Positions 41,040 to 49,998 of a stretch of 64,000 nucleotides of DNA are shown piece by piece. Where the stretch lies: NCBI RefSeq assembly GCF_022179405.1, contig NZ_BPQT01000021.1, positions 26,090 to 90,089 of the forward strand. Direction: 5' to 3'. Every line of letters begins with the position of its first letter. Within the stretch, counting starts at the first letter, position 1. The translations under genes were made by a program, and so were the position numbers. The stretch comes from Methylobacterium marchantiae. Lineage in GTDB: Bacteria; Pseudomonadota; Alphaproteobacteria; Rhizobiales; Beijerinckiaceae. The notes under the pieces are model-generated. The model was not told the DNA's origin. It worked only from the letters and a program-made list of their open reading frames with translations, and searched no databases.

Positions 41040-42052
41040 CTCTAGACGGTTTTCGCTCGGAACTCACCGCCAGCGACCGGACTCACGTGCGAACCCGTGC
41101 ATCTCGTCGCGCTTACGCTGAGTGCGCGATCCCTTGATCATCATCCGATCGCGCAACTGCCGATGGAGGGGTTGGTTTCCGTGCGATGTGCTGGGTTCGA
41201 CTGCTCAAGCGGTGCCGGACATATGGTTTGGTCGAGATGTGCGATGACGGTGAGTGTGCCGCGCCGGTACCCCGAACCAAGATTTTGGGACGCAGAGACA
41301 ACTCTCGCACATTGACCCTCGCCGATCGATGCCGGTATTGCGGGTGGCGTAACGCGCTCGTTGTTCTGTTGCCGGCATCATAAAGCAAGTCATTTTCTGT
41401 AAAGCTCGTTCCACTTCTCATGAGGTGGCCGGAGAATCGGCTGGAGTTTGATAATTAAACAGCACTTTGCCTTACGTTACTGCAGTCGTTTGGTCTGCAA
41501 TTCGTGAGACATGAAGAAACACTAGACGAGCATAGTGACCGTGCTGCCGTCAAAATCGGTGATGATGCGAGTTTCAACTTCAGATAGAAGTGCAAGCCAG
41601 TGACATTCGATGCTTTAGATCAGGCTTACGAAGATATATATGTCGATACGTCGTTATTAGCCGATTTTTTTATGTCTGATAATTGGTCGAGATCGAGATA
41701 TGTCCGGTGGGTTCGGTAATGGATGCCCGATGGGGCGATCCGTAATGACGTAAGCTGACCGCCGTAATAGGTCATGGATCTGATCGGCCGGGTAGAAAAT
41801 TCGGGTCGCTCATGTTATTAACGGGTCCATCATCTTGGTGCCATTATATCCGACCCTGACGATGACTGGGACGCTAGCGGGATCGGAGTCGTTGGTAGGT
41901 ACATATTGGTATGGAATTTGTCTCCACCTCATTTTATCTTGTGTGAATCTACGGCTCTCTGATCGGATACACTTTGATTTACAGACATTTAACGGAACAA
42001 TTGTATATTCTTTTCGTGGCCGCTGGAAGCTGAATTTCAGGGCTCATTACAG
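41040..42052. other. AT-richer gene-poor stretch
   Basis: About 1 kb with no gene I can support. From about 41380 the base composition is clearly less GC-rich than the surroundings (long runs such as TATATATGTCGATACG and ATTTTTTTATG). Short open frames exist on both strands but none has a credible start, codon bias or motif. A 28-codon frame ends at about 41523 on the minus strand (TDFDGSTVTMLV) and could be the end of a lost gene. Likely a remnant of acquired DNA. Confidence 0.55.
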
Positions 42053-42382
42053 ATGAGCGCGCCAATAAATACAATCAATGTGAAAGGCCTCGTCGTGGAA
42101 CGGACAATTGTCGCATTCGCTAAGCCCATCGCGCTCGGGTTTATTTGCTTCGTATCGATATTGTACATATCGAAGAATGTTGGAGCTGCATTCGTCATCA
42201 GCCTTGTCCCGTTGCTGTTGGGCTGGCTCGGAATCATGGAAACGTTCGCCTATGCGATTGCGGCGATGGTGTTCCTGGCGGCGGTTGCGTGGGCAGCGAC
42301 GCCCGTATCCGTCAAGGGTATTCTGGCCGAACATTCGGAACGTGCACTCACCGATATCCAGCAGGAAATTAAGTCGCGATAG
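42053..42382 (+). CDS. Small membrane protein, unknown function
   Basis: A 109-residue hydrophobic protein with two or three membrane segments: IALGFICFVSILYISKNVG (about 27-44), FVISLVPLLLGWLGIM and FAYAIAAMVFLAAVAWAA (about 65-82), with a charged C-terminal tail KGILAEHSERALTDIQQEIK. Composition is less GC-rich than neighbours and codon use is looser, in keeping with the adjacent AT-richer DNA. Weak ribosome binding site. Could be an orphan of an acquired segment; I recognise no family. Confidence 0.55.
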   Translation: MSAPINTINVKGLVVERTIVAFAKPIALGFICFVSILYISKNVGAAFVISLVPLLLGWLGIMETFAYAIAAMVFLAAVAWAATPVSVKGILAEHSERALTDIQQEIKSR

Positions 42383-43036
42383 GGCTTGCCGGTTGTATCG
42401 GACGGATAAACGCAGACCGGTCCGGGTCGAACAGGGCAAGAGCCGCGAGGGTCTCTTCGCCATGCTCGGCCCTGTTCCGTCGACCCGGCCCAACTCGCCG
42501 ATCCGCTCACGACCACCGTGCACGTGGCGAAGCCCCGTCGGCTTCCTCCTCGTTGGGAGGTGCAGTGCAGGTCTTAGGCCCGAGTCCGACATTCGCTTCG
42601 GCAGGGCCATCCGAAAGTCTTCGCCTCATCTGCGGTTCGAGGCCGGGCGGGCGAAAATATGCATCACGAATTTACGATCCGGGCACCGGACGTCTATCCG
42701 ACGTTGCCGATCGAGGCATTGCGGGCCAGTCCTCGCGACCATGGGCAAGGGCGTCGAAACTGCGTCTTGCCGGACACACCCTGTCCTCGCCGTGACCCGC
42801 CGGACGGCGTTCGCGGCGCTGCGCGGAATCGGGCCATACCTTCGCCACATCGCGCCGCTTCAGCGGGTGAGCCGGCGAGTTTTAAGCGCGTCTTCACCGC
42901 GATGCGAGACTGTGCCGGTATTCGTCGTCTCCCCTGCATCCGAAGCGTTTCGAGGCGCGAGGTTGGACGGGATGACCGATGGCAGCGGACGGGAGCGTGC
43001 CTTGGGGGGCATGGCGATCCCGAGGGGAGAGGGGCA
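42383..43036. other. Intergenic region upstream of the TPR lipoprotein gene
   Basis: About 650 bp with GC-rich open frames on several strands but no convincing gene. I see no repeats or strong hairpins. The last bases give the GGGGAGAGGGG ribosome binding site of the lipoprotein gene. Confidence 0.45.
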
Positions 43037-43906
43037 ATGACGTTTGTGATGCCGCGCGCGAAGGCGGGTCTGGTCGGGGCGGTGGCAATCGCGGCTGCGC
43101 TGGCCGGATGTGAGACCTATAGTGGCGGCGGCGCTGCGACGCGCCAGTTCGCCGTGGTCGAGACCGACGCCACCGGCGCCACCAACGTCAATATCGCCTC
43201 CCTCAGCGAGGTGATCCAGCGCAACCCGAACGATGCCGGCGCCTACGTCACCCGCGGTGCGGCCTATGCCCGCTCGGGTCAGTTCAACGACGCCATCGGG
43301 GACTTCTCGAAGGCCGTGCAGATCGATCCGAATTCGGCCTCAGCCTACAACAATCGTGCGTTAGCCTACCGCCAGACCGGCCGCAACGATGCGGCCCTCG
43401 CCGATTTCTCGAAGGCCATCTCGGCCGATCCGAGCTACGGCCCCGCCTATATCGGCCGCGCCAACGTTCTGCGCGCGCAGGGCGATCTCGACGGCGCGAC
43501 GTCGGACCTCAACCAGGCGATCCGACTGACGCCGGAATCGGCCGAGGCCTATCATGCGCGCGGCCTCGTGCGTCAGCGCCAGGGCCAGAACACCCAGGCC
43601 ATCGGCGATTTCGACGCCGCCATCGACCGCAACCCCTTCGTCGCGGCACCCTACGCCGCCCGCGGTCAGAGCCTCATCGCCACGAAGCAGTTCGACAAGG
43701 CGATCGAAGATTACAACGCTGCCCTCAACGTCAACAACAAGGACGCCAGCTCCTGGGCCTATCGCGGCCTCGCCTACGAAAAGTCGAACCGCAAGAAAGA
43801 GGCGATGGAGAGCTATCAGCGCGCAGCCCAACTCGATCCGGGCAACGCAGTGGCCAAGCAGGGGCTCGGACGCGTCCAGGGCGGCGTCGGCTCGCTGTTT
43901 AACTGA
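43037..43906 (+). CDS. TPR-repeat lipoprotein
   Basis: A 289-residue envelope protein. The lipoprotein signal peptide (VGAVAIAAALAGCETYSGG) has the lipobox LAGC. Then about six tetratricopeptide repeats follow with regular 34-residue spacing: GAYVTRGAAYARSGQFNDAI, SAYNNRALAYRQTGRNDAAL, AEAYHARGLVRQRQGQNTQA, SSWAYRGLAYEKSNRKKEAM. It resembles NlpI-type proteins, which tether peptidoglycan hydrolases and proteases, but the partner is unknown. The strong AGGGG box fixes the start at 43037. Confidence 0.93.
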   Translation: MTFVMPRAKAGLVGAVAIAAALAGCETYSGGGAATRQFAVVETDATGATNVNIASLSEVIQRNPNDAGAYVTRGAAYARSGQFNDAIGDFSKAVQIDPNSASAYNNRALAYRQTGRNDAALADFSKAISADPSYGPAYIGRANVLRAQGDLDGATSDLNQAIRLTPESAEAYHARGLVRQRQGQNTQAIGDFDAAIDRNPFVAAPYAARGQSLIATKQFDKAIEDYNAALNVNNKDASSWAYRGLAYEKSNRKKEAMESYQRAAQLDPGNAVAKQGLGRVQGGVGSLFN

Positions 43907-43917
43907 ACGTCCGGACG

Positions 43918-44504
43918 ATGCGCCGGACCAGCGCGCTCGCCGTCGTTGCGTCGACGGTCCTCGCGCCGTGGTCGAGCGCCGGCGTTCTCGCGCAGACGGA
44001 TACCGGCCGCCAGGCCTCGTCCGATCTCGCGACGCTCGAGCGATTCATCGCGTCGAACAGGGGCGATGGCGGGGGCACGGCCTGTGTATAGGCCGCGTCT
44101 CCAAACCCTGCCTCGACGCGCCCCATGGTGTCTCCACCATGGGGATGGACAGCTACTTCGGCCGTGAGACTGCGGCCTGGGACACCCTTCTCGACCGAAC
44201 CTACAAGGATGTGGGCGCGGCGATGAGCGAGAATAGTCGCCTCTATCTCCGTGCGCACAACGCGCTTGGGTCGCGTTCCGTGACAAGACCTGCGACGTGA
44301 CAAGGCCTGCGAATGGCCTGAGCTGGTCTATTCGGGCGGCTCGATCGTCGGGCCGCTCGGCGGCGAATGCATGCAGACCCAGACGGCCCGGCAGGTTCTC
44401 GATCTCGGTCAGATCAAGGCTGCGCTGAGCGAGGGCGGGCAAAAAGTGACCAGTGCGGCGGCTCCCGCCGTCAGCGCGCCGGAAAGATCCGCCGATACTG
44501 TATG
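43918..44504 (+). pseudogene. Broken LprI/DUF1311-like secreted protein gene
   Basis: Three frames are needed to read one protein. Frame one opens MRRTSALAVVASTVLAPWSS with a signal peptide and stops after GGTACV at about 44090. A second frame carries GRVSKPCLDAPHGVSTMGMD, then TAAWDTLLDRTYKDVGAAMS and ENSRLYLR. A third begins around 44270 with FRDKTCD and ends with GGSIVGPLGGECMQTQTARQ, VLDLGQIKAALSEGG and a stop at 44504. The WxxxxDxTYK...FRxxxC...GG..C...T.R pattern is that of LprI-type lysozyme inhibitor domains. Its 3' end overlaps the convergent acetyltransferase gene. Confidence 0.75.
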
Positions 44505-44926
44505 AAACCCGATCGGTCGGCGAGCGTGTCGTAGAGCGCGCGGGCGGGCGCATTGTCCTCCATCGTCAGCCAATAGACCCGGTCGGCGCTGGCGAGATGG
44601 GCTTCCGTCGTCACCGCTTCGATGAGGGCTCGGGCCACGCCCCTGCCCCGCGCCGACGGTGTGGTGAACAGATCCTGCAGGTAGCAGTAGGGTCCGCGTG
44701 TCCAGGCGGAGGCGTGGAAGACGTAGTGGACGAGGCCGACGATCTCGCTATCCGCTTCCGCCACCAGGGCGTGGAGCGGCACCAGCGGGTCATGGAGGCG
44801 CGACCATGTCAGGTCGCGCATCGCCGGGCCGAGGGAAGCCCGGTAGAAGTCGAGATAATCCGACCACAATCTCTCCCAGGCCTCCCGCTCGTCTGGCCGT
44901 ACCGGGCGGATGATCGGACCCGACAT
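44471..44926 (-). CDS. GNAT family N-acetyltransferase
   Basis: A 151-residue acetyl-CoA-dependent acyltransferase. Seen: IIRPVRPDEREAWERLWSDY, VGLVHYVFHASAW, and the acetyl-CoA-binding loop YLQDLFTTPSARGRGVARAL, with RVYWLTMEDNAPARALYDTL as the last core motif. This matches the Hyphomicrobiales GNAT type with the L-x-D-L-F motif. It starts 4 bp after the stop of glpX on the same strand. Substrate unknown. Confidence 0.92.
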   Translation of the reverse strand: MSGPIIRPVRPDEREAWERLWSDYLDFYRASLGPAMRDLTWSRLHDPLVPLHALVAEADSEIVGLVHYVFHASAWTRGPYCYLQDLFTTPSARGRGVARALIEAVTTEAHLASADRVYWLTMEDNAPARALYDTLADRSGFIQYRRIFPAR

Positions 44927-44930
44927 GCCT

Positions 44931-45926
44931 TCAGGCCTCGAACCGCTCGGGCCGGCGGTGCTCCCCGATGATGCGTCGGACCGTGCCAGTGGAGGAGCGA
45001 TAGACCACCGTCTCGGTCACGATCATGCCGGGCTTGAACCGCACGCCCTGCAGGAGCGCGCCATCGGTGACGCCGGTCGCGGCCACGATCACGTCGCCGC
45101 GTGCCATGTCGGCAAGCTCGTATTTCCGGTTCGGATCGGTGATGCCCATGCGGGCGGCGCGCTCGCGCTTGTCGTGGCTGTCGAGGATCAACCGGCCCTG
45201 CATATGGCCGCCGATGCAACGCAGTGCGCCGGCCGCGATCACGCCCTCGGGGGCCGCGCCGATGCCGAGATAGATGTCGGCGCCGGTCTCGTTGGGGCTC
45301 GTCGTGTGGATGATGCCGGCGATGTCGCCGTCCGAGATCAAGCGGATTCCCGCACCGGTCTCGCGTACGGCCGCCACGAGTGCCATGTGGCGCGGCCGGT
45401 CGAGGATGATCGCCGTGATCTCGGCCGGATCGCAGCCCTTGTGGCGGGCGAGCGCAGCGATGTTGTCAGCGGGGCTGGCATCGAGGTCGACGAGGCCCTG
45501 CGGGTAGCCGGGACCGATGGCGATCTTCTGCATGTAGACGTCGGGCGCGGCGAGGAGCGAGCCGTGCTCGGCCAGGGCCATCACGGCGATGGCACCCGGC
45601 ATGTCCTTGGCGCAGAGGGTCGTACCTTCCAGGGGATCGACGGCGATGTCCACCTGCGGGCCGGCCCCGGTTCCGAGTTGCTCGCCGATGAACAGCATCG
45701 GCGCTTCGTCGCGCTCACCCTCGCCGATGACGACGGTCCCGTTGATGGGCAGGAGGTTGAGTTCGCGTCGCATGGCGTCGACGGCGGCCTGGTCTGCCTC
45801 CTTCTCCCGCCCCTGCCCGCGCAGGCGAGCGGCGGCGATGGCGGCGCGTTCGGTCACGCGCGCTAGTTCGAGGCTCATGGTGCGGGACACCAGACTTCCC
45901 ACCATCCCGACAAAGTCGTCCGCCAT
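44931..45926 (-). CDS. glpX: Class II fructose-1,6-bisphosphatase
   Basis: Dephosphorylates fructose 1,6-bisphosphate in gluconeogenesis; in methylotrophs and autotrophs the class II enzyme may also act on sedoheptulose bisphosphate. The 331-residue protein has INGTVVIGEGERDEAPMLFI (metal-binding), VDIAVDPLEGTTLCAKDMPG (DPxEGT), and GIGAAPEGVIAAGALRCIGG. The ATG at 45926 is preferred over a GTG at 45944. It follows hom by 47 bp on the same strand, an order common in Hyphomicrobiales. Confidence 0.96.
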   Translation of the reverse strand: MADDFVGMVGSLVSRTMSLELARVTERAAIAAARLRGQGREKEADQAAVDAMRRELNLLPINGTVVIGEGERDEAPMLFIGEQLGTGAGPQVDIAVDPLEGTTLCAKDMPGAIAVMALAEHGSLLAAPDVYMQKIAIGPGYPQGLVDLDASPADNIAALARHKGCDPAEITAIILDRPRHMALVAAVRETGAGIRLISDGDIAGIIHTTSPNETGADIYLGIGAAPEGVIAAGALRCIGGHMQGRLILDSHDKRERAARMGITDPNRKYELADMARGDVIVAATGVTDGALLQGVRFKPGMIVTETVVYRSSTGTVRRIIGEHRRPERFEA

Positions 45927-45973
45927 CTTGGTCCCGTCCCTCACTGGTATCTGGGCCGCGATGGGCGGCCTTC

Positions 45974-47296
45974 TTATTCGCGTTCGATCCTGATCAATTG
46001 CGGCGCTTCGGCCAGGAGTCCATCCGCCGCGATGGCGTCGAGCGCCGCACGGATGGTGCCCTCGGTGGCGGCGTAGGTGATCAGCACCAGGGGGACCGGC
46101 TGGCCGGAGCGGCCATGCGGGTCCTTCGTGGCGGCGCTTTCCGAGCGGCGCTGCAGGATGCTCTCGATGGAGATGTCACGCTCGGCCATCCGCGTCGCGA
46201 CGCCGGCCGCGACGCCGGGCCGGTCATGCACGGTGAGGCGGATGTAGTAGCCGCCCTCGTGCCGCTGCATCGCCACCCGCTCGGACGGAGCGAGGCTCGC
46301 GGCGGGGCGCCCGAAGGTCGGGCGCGCGACACCGGCCGCGATGTCGGCAATGTCGGCGACCACCGCCGAGGCCGTCGCCTCGCCGCCGGCTCCAGGACCG
46401 ATCAGGGTGAGTTCGCCCACCGCATCGGCGTCGATGGTCACGGCGTTGGTGACCCCCATCACCTGGGCGATGGCGGAGGATTTCGGCACCATGGTCGGGT
46501 GCACGCGCTGCTCGATCCCGCCCTCGGCCACCTGGGCGACGCCCAGGAGCTTGATCCGGTAGCCGAGTTCTTCGGCCATGGTCAGATCCAGGGGCTGGAT
46601 CGCCGAGATGCCCTCGACCGAGACGCCTTCGGCGTCGATCTCCACCCCGAAGGCGAGGCTGACGAGGATGGCGAGCTTGTGCGCGGTGTCGAAGCCCTCG
46701 ACGTCGAAGGTCGGGTCGGCCTCGGCATAGCCCAAAGCCTGCGCGTCCTTGAGGCAGGCCTCGAAGGTCAGGCCCTCGCGCTCCATCCGGGTGAGGATGT
46801 AGTTGCAGGTGCCGTTCATGATTCCGTAGACGCGCGACACGGCATTGCCTGTCAGGCCCTCGCGCAGGACCTTGATGACCGGAATGCCTCCGGCGACCGA
46901 GGCCTCGTAGGCGAGCGTCACGCCCTTGGCTTCGGCGGCCTTCGACAGGGCGGCGCCGTGATGAGCGAGAAGCGCCTTGTTGGCGGTGACGACATGCTTG
47001 CCCGCCGCAATGGCGGCTTCCACCGTCGCCTTGGCCGGCCCTTCCGAGCCGCCGATGAGCTCCACGACGCAATCGACCTCGACCGACGAGGCCAGCGCCA
47101 CGGGATCGTCGAACCAGGTCACGCTGGTGAGATCGAGGCCGCGGTCGCGGGTCTTGTCGCGCGAGCACACGGCGGTGACGCGCACCTCACGGCCCGTGGC
47201 GGCGGCAATTGCCTCAGCACGGCGAGCCACCATCCGGACGACGGAAGCGCCGACGGTGCCGAGACCGGCGACGCCGAGGCGGAGGCTCTGTGACAT
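45974..47296 (-). CDS. hom: Homoserine dehydrogenase
   Basis: Reduces aspartate semialdehyde to homoserine for threonine and methionine synthesis. The 440-residue protein has the NAD(P)-binding LRLGVAGLGTVGASVVRM, VVTANKALLAHHG, EASVAGGIPVIKVLREGLTG and the signature GYAEADPTFDVEGFDTAHKL with the catalytic Lys and Asp. A C-terminal ACT domain (about 350-440, YYIRLTVHDRPGVAAGVATR) suggests feedback control by threonine. Start ATG 47296 (MSQSLRLGVAG). Confidence 0.97.
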   Translation of the reverse strand: MSQSLRLGVAGLGTVGASVVRMVARRAEAIAAATGREVRVTAVCSRDKTRDRGLDLTSVTWFDDPVALASSVEVDCVVELIGGSEGPAKATVEAAIAAGKHVVTANKALLAHHGAALSKAAEAKGVTLAYEASVAGGIPVIKVLREGLTGNAVSRVYGIMNGTCNYILTRMEREGLTFEACLKDAQALGYAEADPTFDVEGFDTAHKLAILVSLAFGVEIDAEGVSVEGISAIQPLDLTMAEELGYRIKLLGVAQVAEGGIEQRVHPTMVPKSSAIAQVMGVTNAVTIDADAVGELTLIGPGAGGEATASAVVADIADIAAGVARPTFGRPAASLAPSERVAMQRHEGGYYIRLTVHDRPGVAAGVATRMAERDISIESILQRRSESAATKDPHGRSGQPVPLVLITYAATEGTIRAALDAIAADGLLAEAPQLIRIERE

Positions 47297-47439
47297 GGAC
47301 GTGATCCGTATCTGACTGCGCTCGGCCGCGCGCGGTTCGCGCGTCGATCGAGCGTACGCTCGACGCCGCTCCCTCGAACGGCGCGTTCTTCTGCAACGAA
47401 TCCCGGGAACGCGCAAGAAAACCGCGACGAAGCGCGGCT

Positions 47440-48894
47440 TTATCGAACCACCACGGGAGCCGGCCTGAGAGCGCTGACAAGCCCGGCAACGACCAGGTTG
47501 AGCGCCAGCGCCACGATACCGGTGTTCAGGTCGTGAAAGGCGGTGGGCAGGAATGGAACCAGCGTACCGATGGTGGCCCCACTCAAGGTCATGACCGTGA
47601 CGGCGGCGACGCCGGTCACGAGGCCGGCGATGGCGCCATCTCGCGTCAGCGGGTTGTTCAGCAGGAGACTCGTGACCAGCGACGGGAAGAGCTGCGTCAC
47701 GAAGCTGTAGCCCAGCAGCAGGAGCTGAACGATTGTCTCGCCGCCTTGCAGGGTGAAGCCGACGCAGACGAGGGCCAGGATCGGCACGACGAACTTCGCG
47801 AGCCGTGCGGTGGCGGCATTCGTCGTGCCTGGGCGCATGGGTCGGTAGAGATTGTTCGCAATGAGTGTTGCCCCCGACATCAGGATCATCGATCCCGGCA
47901 CCAAAGCGGTGAGCACGCCAGTGGCGCCGATGATGCCGACGAACCAGGGCGGGAAGCTCTGGATCGCGAGGCGGAACAGCGAGAGGTCGACCTCCGGGCC
48001 CTTCAATCCCGGCACCTGCAGGATGGCGGCGAAGCCGACCAGGAAGACGAACAGGTTGATGAGCTGGTAGATCGGCAGGATCACGGCATTGCGCCGGAAT
48101 GCTCCCGCGTCCTTCGCGGTGTAGAGGGAGGCGAAGGTGTGCGGCCACATATAGGCGCCGAGGGCCGTGAGCAGGGTTGTGGAGGCGAACCAGACCGGGC
48201 TCTGACCCTTATCGGGCAGGGCGAGGAAACCGGGCTTGGCCGCCTCGATCGCTTCGAACATCGCCGTGAAGCCGCCGTAATAGTGCAGCGGCAGGTAGAT
48301 TCCCAGGAACAGGACCACGACGAGGATCATCGTGTCCTTGATGACCGCGGTCCAGGCCGATCCGCGCACCCCCGACACCATCACGTAGGCGGTCACGGTG
48401 GCGGCACCGATCCAGATCGCTGCCCATGGCGGTACGACGCCGTAGGACGCCGTGGCGACGATGATGCCGAGGCCCTTCAGCTGCAGCACCATGTAGGGAA
48501 CAAGGGCCACGATGCCCACGAGGGCGACGAGGATTCCCAGGAGCGGGCTATCGTATTTTGCGGCGAAGAAATCCGGCTGCGAGAACAGCCTGCGTTCCTT
48601 GGCATAGGTCCAGATCGGCGGAAGCAGCCAATAGGACGTGACGTAGGCGAGGGTGATGTAGCAGAGGATGTAATAGGCGGGGCCGCCCTTGCCGTAGGCC
48701 CAGCCGCTGCCGCCGAGGAAGGTGAAGGTGGTATAGATCTCGCCCGCCATCAGCAGGAAGACGAGCATGGTGCCGAAGCCGCGGCCGCCCACCGTCCATT
48801 GCTCCAGGCTCATCTCCTCGCCTGAGCGAGCCCGTACGCCGACCGCCAGCGCGACGACGACGGAAGCGGCGATGATGGGAAGGGCCGCGTTCAT
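47440..48894 (-). CDS. Sodium:solute symporter (SSS family)
   Basis: A 484-residue inner-membrane transporter with about 13 membrane segments. Seen: SLEQWTVGGRGFGTMLVFLL (TM1 to TM2 region with the W-x-x-G-G-R motif), GEIYTTFTFLGGSGWAYGKG, and the Na-site region SGVRGSAWTAVIKDTMIL, followed by GAYMWPHTFASLYTAKDAGA (family signature). Its nearest relatives carry monocarboxylates or amino acids. It overlaps a DUF3311 gene by 4 bp, an arrangement typical of SSS transporters such as YhjB/PanF-like systems. Substrate open. Confidence 0.93.
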   Translation of the reverse strand: MNAALPIIAASVVVALAVGVRARSGEEMSLEQWTVGGRGFGTMLVFLLMAGEIYTTFTFLGGSGWAYGKGGPAYYILCYITLAYVTSYWLLPPIWTYAKERRLFSQPDFFAAKYDSPLLGILVALVGIVALVPYMVLQLKGLGIIVATASYGVVPPWAAIWIGAATVTAYVMVSGVRGSAWTAVIKDTMILVVVLFLGIYLPLHYYGGFTAMFEAIEAAKPGFLALPDKGQSPVWFASTTLLTALGAYMWPHTFASLYTAKDAGAFRRNAVILPIYQLINLFVFLVGFAAILQVPGLKGPEVDLSLFRLAIQSFPPWFVGIIGATGVLTALVPGSMILMSGATLIANNLYRPMRPGTTNAATARLAKFVVPILALVCVGFTLQGGETIVQLLLLGYSFVTQLFPSLVTSLLLNNPLTRDGAIAGLVTGVAAVTVMTLSGATIGTLVPFLPTAFHDLNTGIVALALNLVVAGLVSALRPAPVVVR

Positions 48895-49094
48895 CGGCCC
48901 CCTCCCTCGGTCCGGTTGGACGGATCGCACAGGTAGATCACGCCCATCACCACCGATGTCATCAGCACCCAGAAGACCAGCCAGGCGAGCAGCAAGGGCA
49001 TGCCGAAGACGAAGGACGTCACCCTATTGAAGACGAAAGGTCCGATCAGCATGCCAAGGAAGGGCAGGACGGCCAGCCATCTCACGTAGACCAT
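48891..49094 (-). CDS. DUF3311 small membrane protein, SSS transporter partner
   Basis: A 67-residue protein with two membrane segments: WLAVLPFLGMLIGPFVFNRV and LLLAWLVFWVLMTSVVMGVI, the pattern of DUF3311. Its stop overlaps the start of the symporter gene (ATGA), so both are translated together. DUF3311 proteins are regularly found before SSS transporters and may be accessory subunits. Confidence 0.92.
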   Translation of the reverse strand: MVYVRWLAVLPFLGMLIGPFVFNRVTSFVFGMPLLLAWLVFWVLMTSVVMGVIYLCDPSNRTEGGGR

Positions 49095-49188
49095 GCGCGG
49101 GTATCTCCTCCCGTTGGTCCTGCCAGGAAGCGCGACGGGAAGACGATACGCAACCCGTCATCGGCAAACATTCCGGTGAGGATATGCC

Positions 49189-49905
49189 TCACGAACCCCG
49201 CGGCGAATCCATCGTTTCCGTCTTGAACCGGAAGACGATACGGATCAGCCCATACAGCACGCCGGCATTGAGGATGTGCCAGAGGAAATGGGTGCCGACG
49301 GGTAGGCTCGGGCAAAGCCTTGCATCCAAGGTCCGGAAGGTCAGAGACAGGCCAAAGAGCGCGGCCACGATCAGCAGCGACAGGCCGGCGCGCCGGCGTG
49401 CCGGACCCGACGCGCAGCTCTGCGGCATCAATAATCCGACCGCGACGCCGACCAGGGCCAGGATGGCCGGCACGTAGGCGATCGAGCCATTGCTGAGCCT
49501 TTCGATCGAGCGGCCGGTCAGCACGTCGAGGGCAGGCTCCAGCCCGGCCGCGAAGATGGCGAAGGCCATCGTCGCCAGGATCGCGGGCAGCGGGGAAAGC
49601 CCGAGAAGGCGCCGCATGGCGAGGAGAAAATAGGCGTAGATGAAGAGCGCGATCGGAATGACGTCGGCCAGCATCGACCACCACACCGCGAAGGTGTGAA
49701 ACAGGAACGAGCCGATGCCGACGATGGCGACGAGCGCTGCGAGCGCCGCTGCGGCCGGGTCACGCCGGAAGCCGACGAGGCGGAAGGCCAGGAACGCGGC
49801 GATGAGGAAGGCGCCGTTCGAGACCGCGTTGAGCGGTTCGGCCCAGAAGCCCGCGTCGCCGCGCTCGCAATAGGCCCGGATCGGTGCGAACCAGTCGTCG
49901 GACAT
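49189..49905 (-). CDS. Ceramidase-like integral membrane protein
   Basis: A 238-residue membrane protein with about seven segments. The N-terminus DDWFAPIRAYCERGDAGFWA and AEPLNAVSNGAFLIAAFLAF are typical of alkaline ceramidase-like (CREST) proteins. Conserved metal-ligand-like residues appear as GSFLFHTFAVWWSMLAD and GTHFLWHILNAGVLYGLI. Such proteins are hydrolases of amide-linked lipids in eukaryotes; the bacterial substrate is not established. It is divergent from xthA and three genes from btaAB, in a lipid-related neighbourhood. Confidence 0.87.
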   Translation of the reverse strand: MSDDWFAPIRAYCERGDAGFWAEPLNAVSNGAFLIAAFLAFRLVGFRRDPAAAALAALVAIVGIGSFLFHTFAVWWSMLADVIPIALFIYAYFLLAMRRLLGLSPLPAILATMAFAIFAAGLEPALDVLTGRSIERLSNGSIAYVPAILALVGVAVGLLMPQSCASGPARRRAGLSLLIVAALFGLSLTFRTLDARLCPSLPVGTHFLWHILNAGVLYGLIRIVFRFKTETMDSPRGS

Positions 49906-49998
49906 CTCTGCTCTCCCGTCGCCCGAAAGGTCACGCCTTGTCAGTCCGGCGCGAAGGGCCGATGACGGGCCGCCACCTCCGACCGGATCTCGAAGCCC

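Noticed and set aside
41040-42052. Short open frames in the AT-richer region as real genes
   Set aside because: None has a credible start site, motif or codon bias; the frames are short and interrupted.
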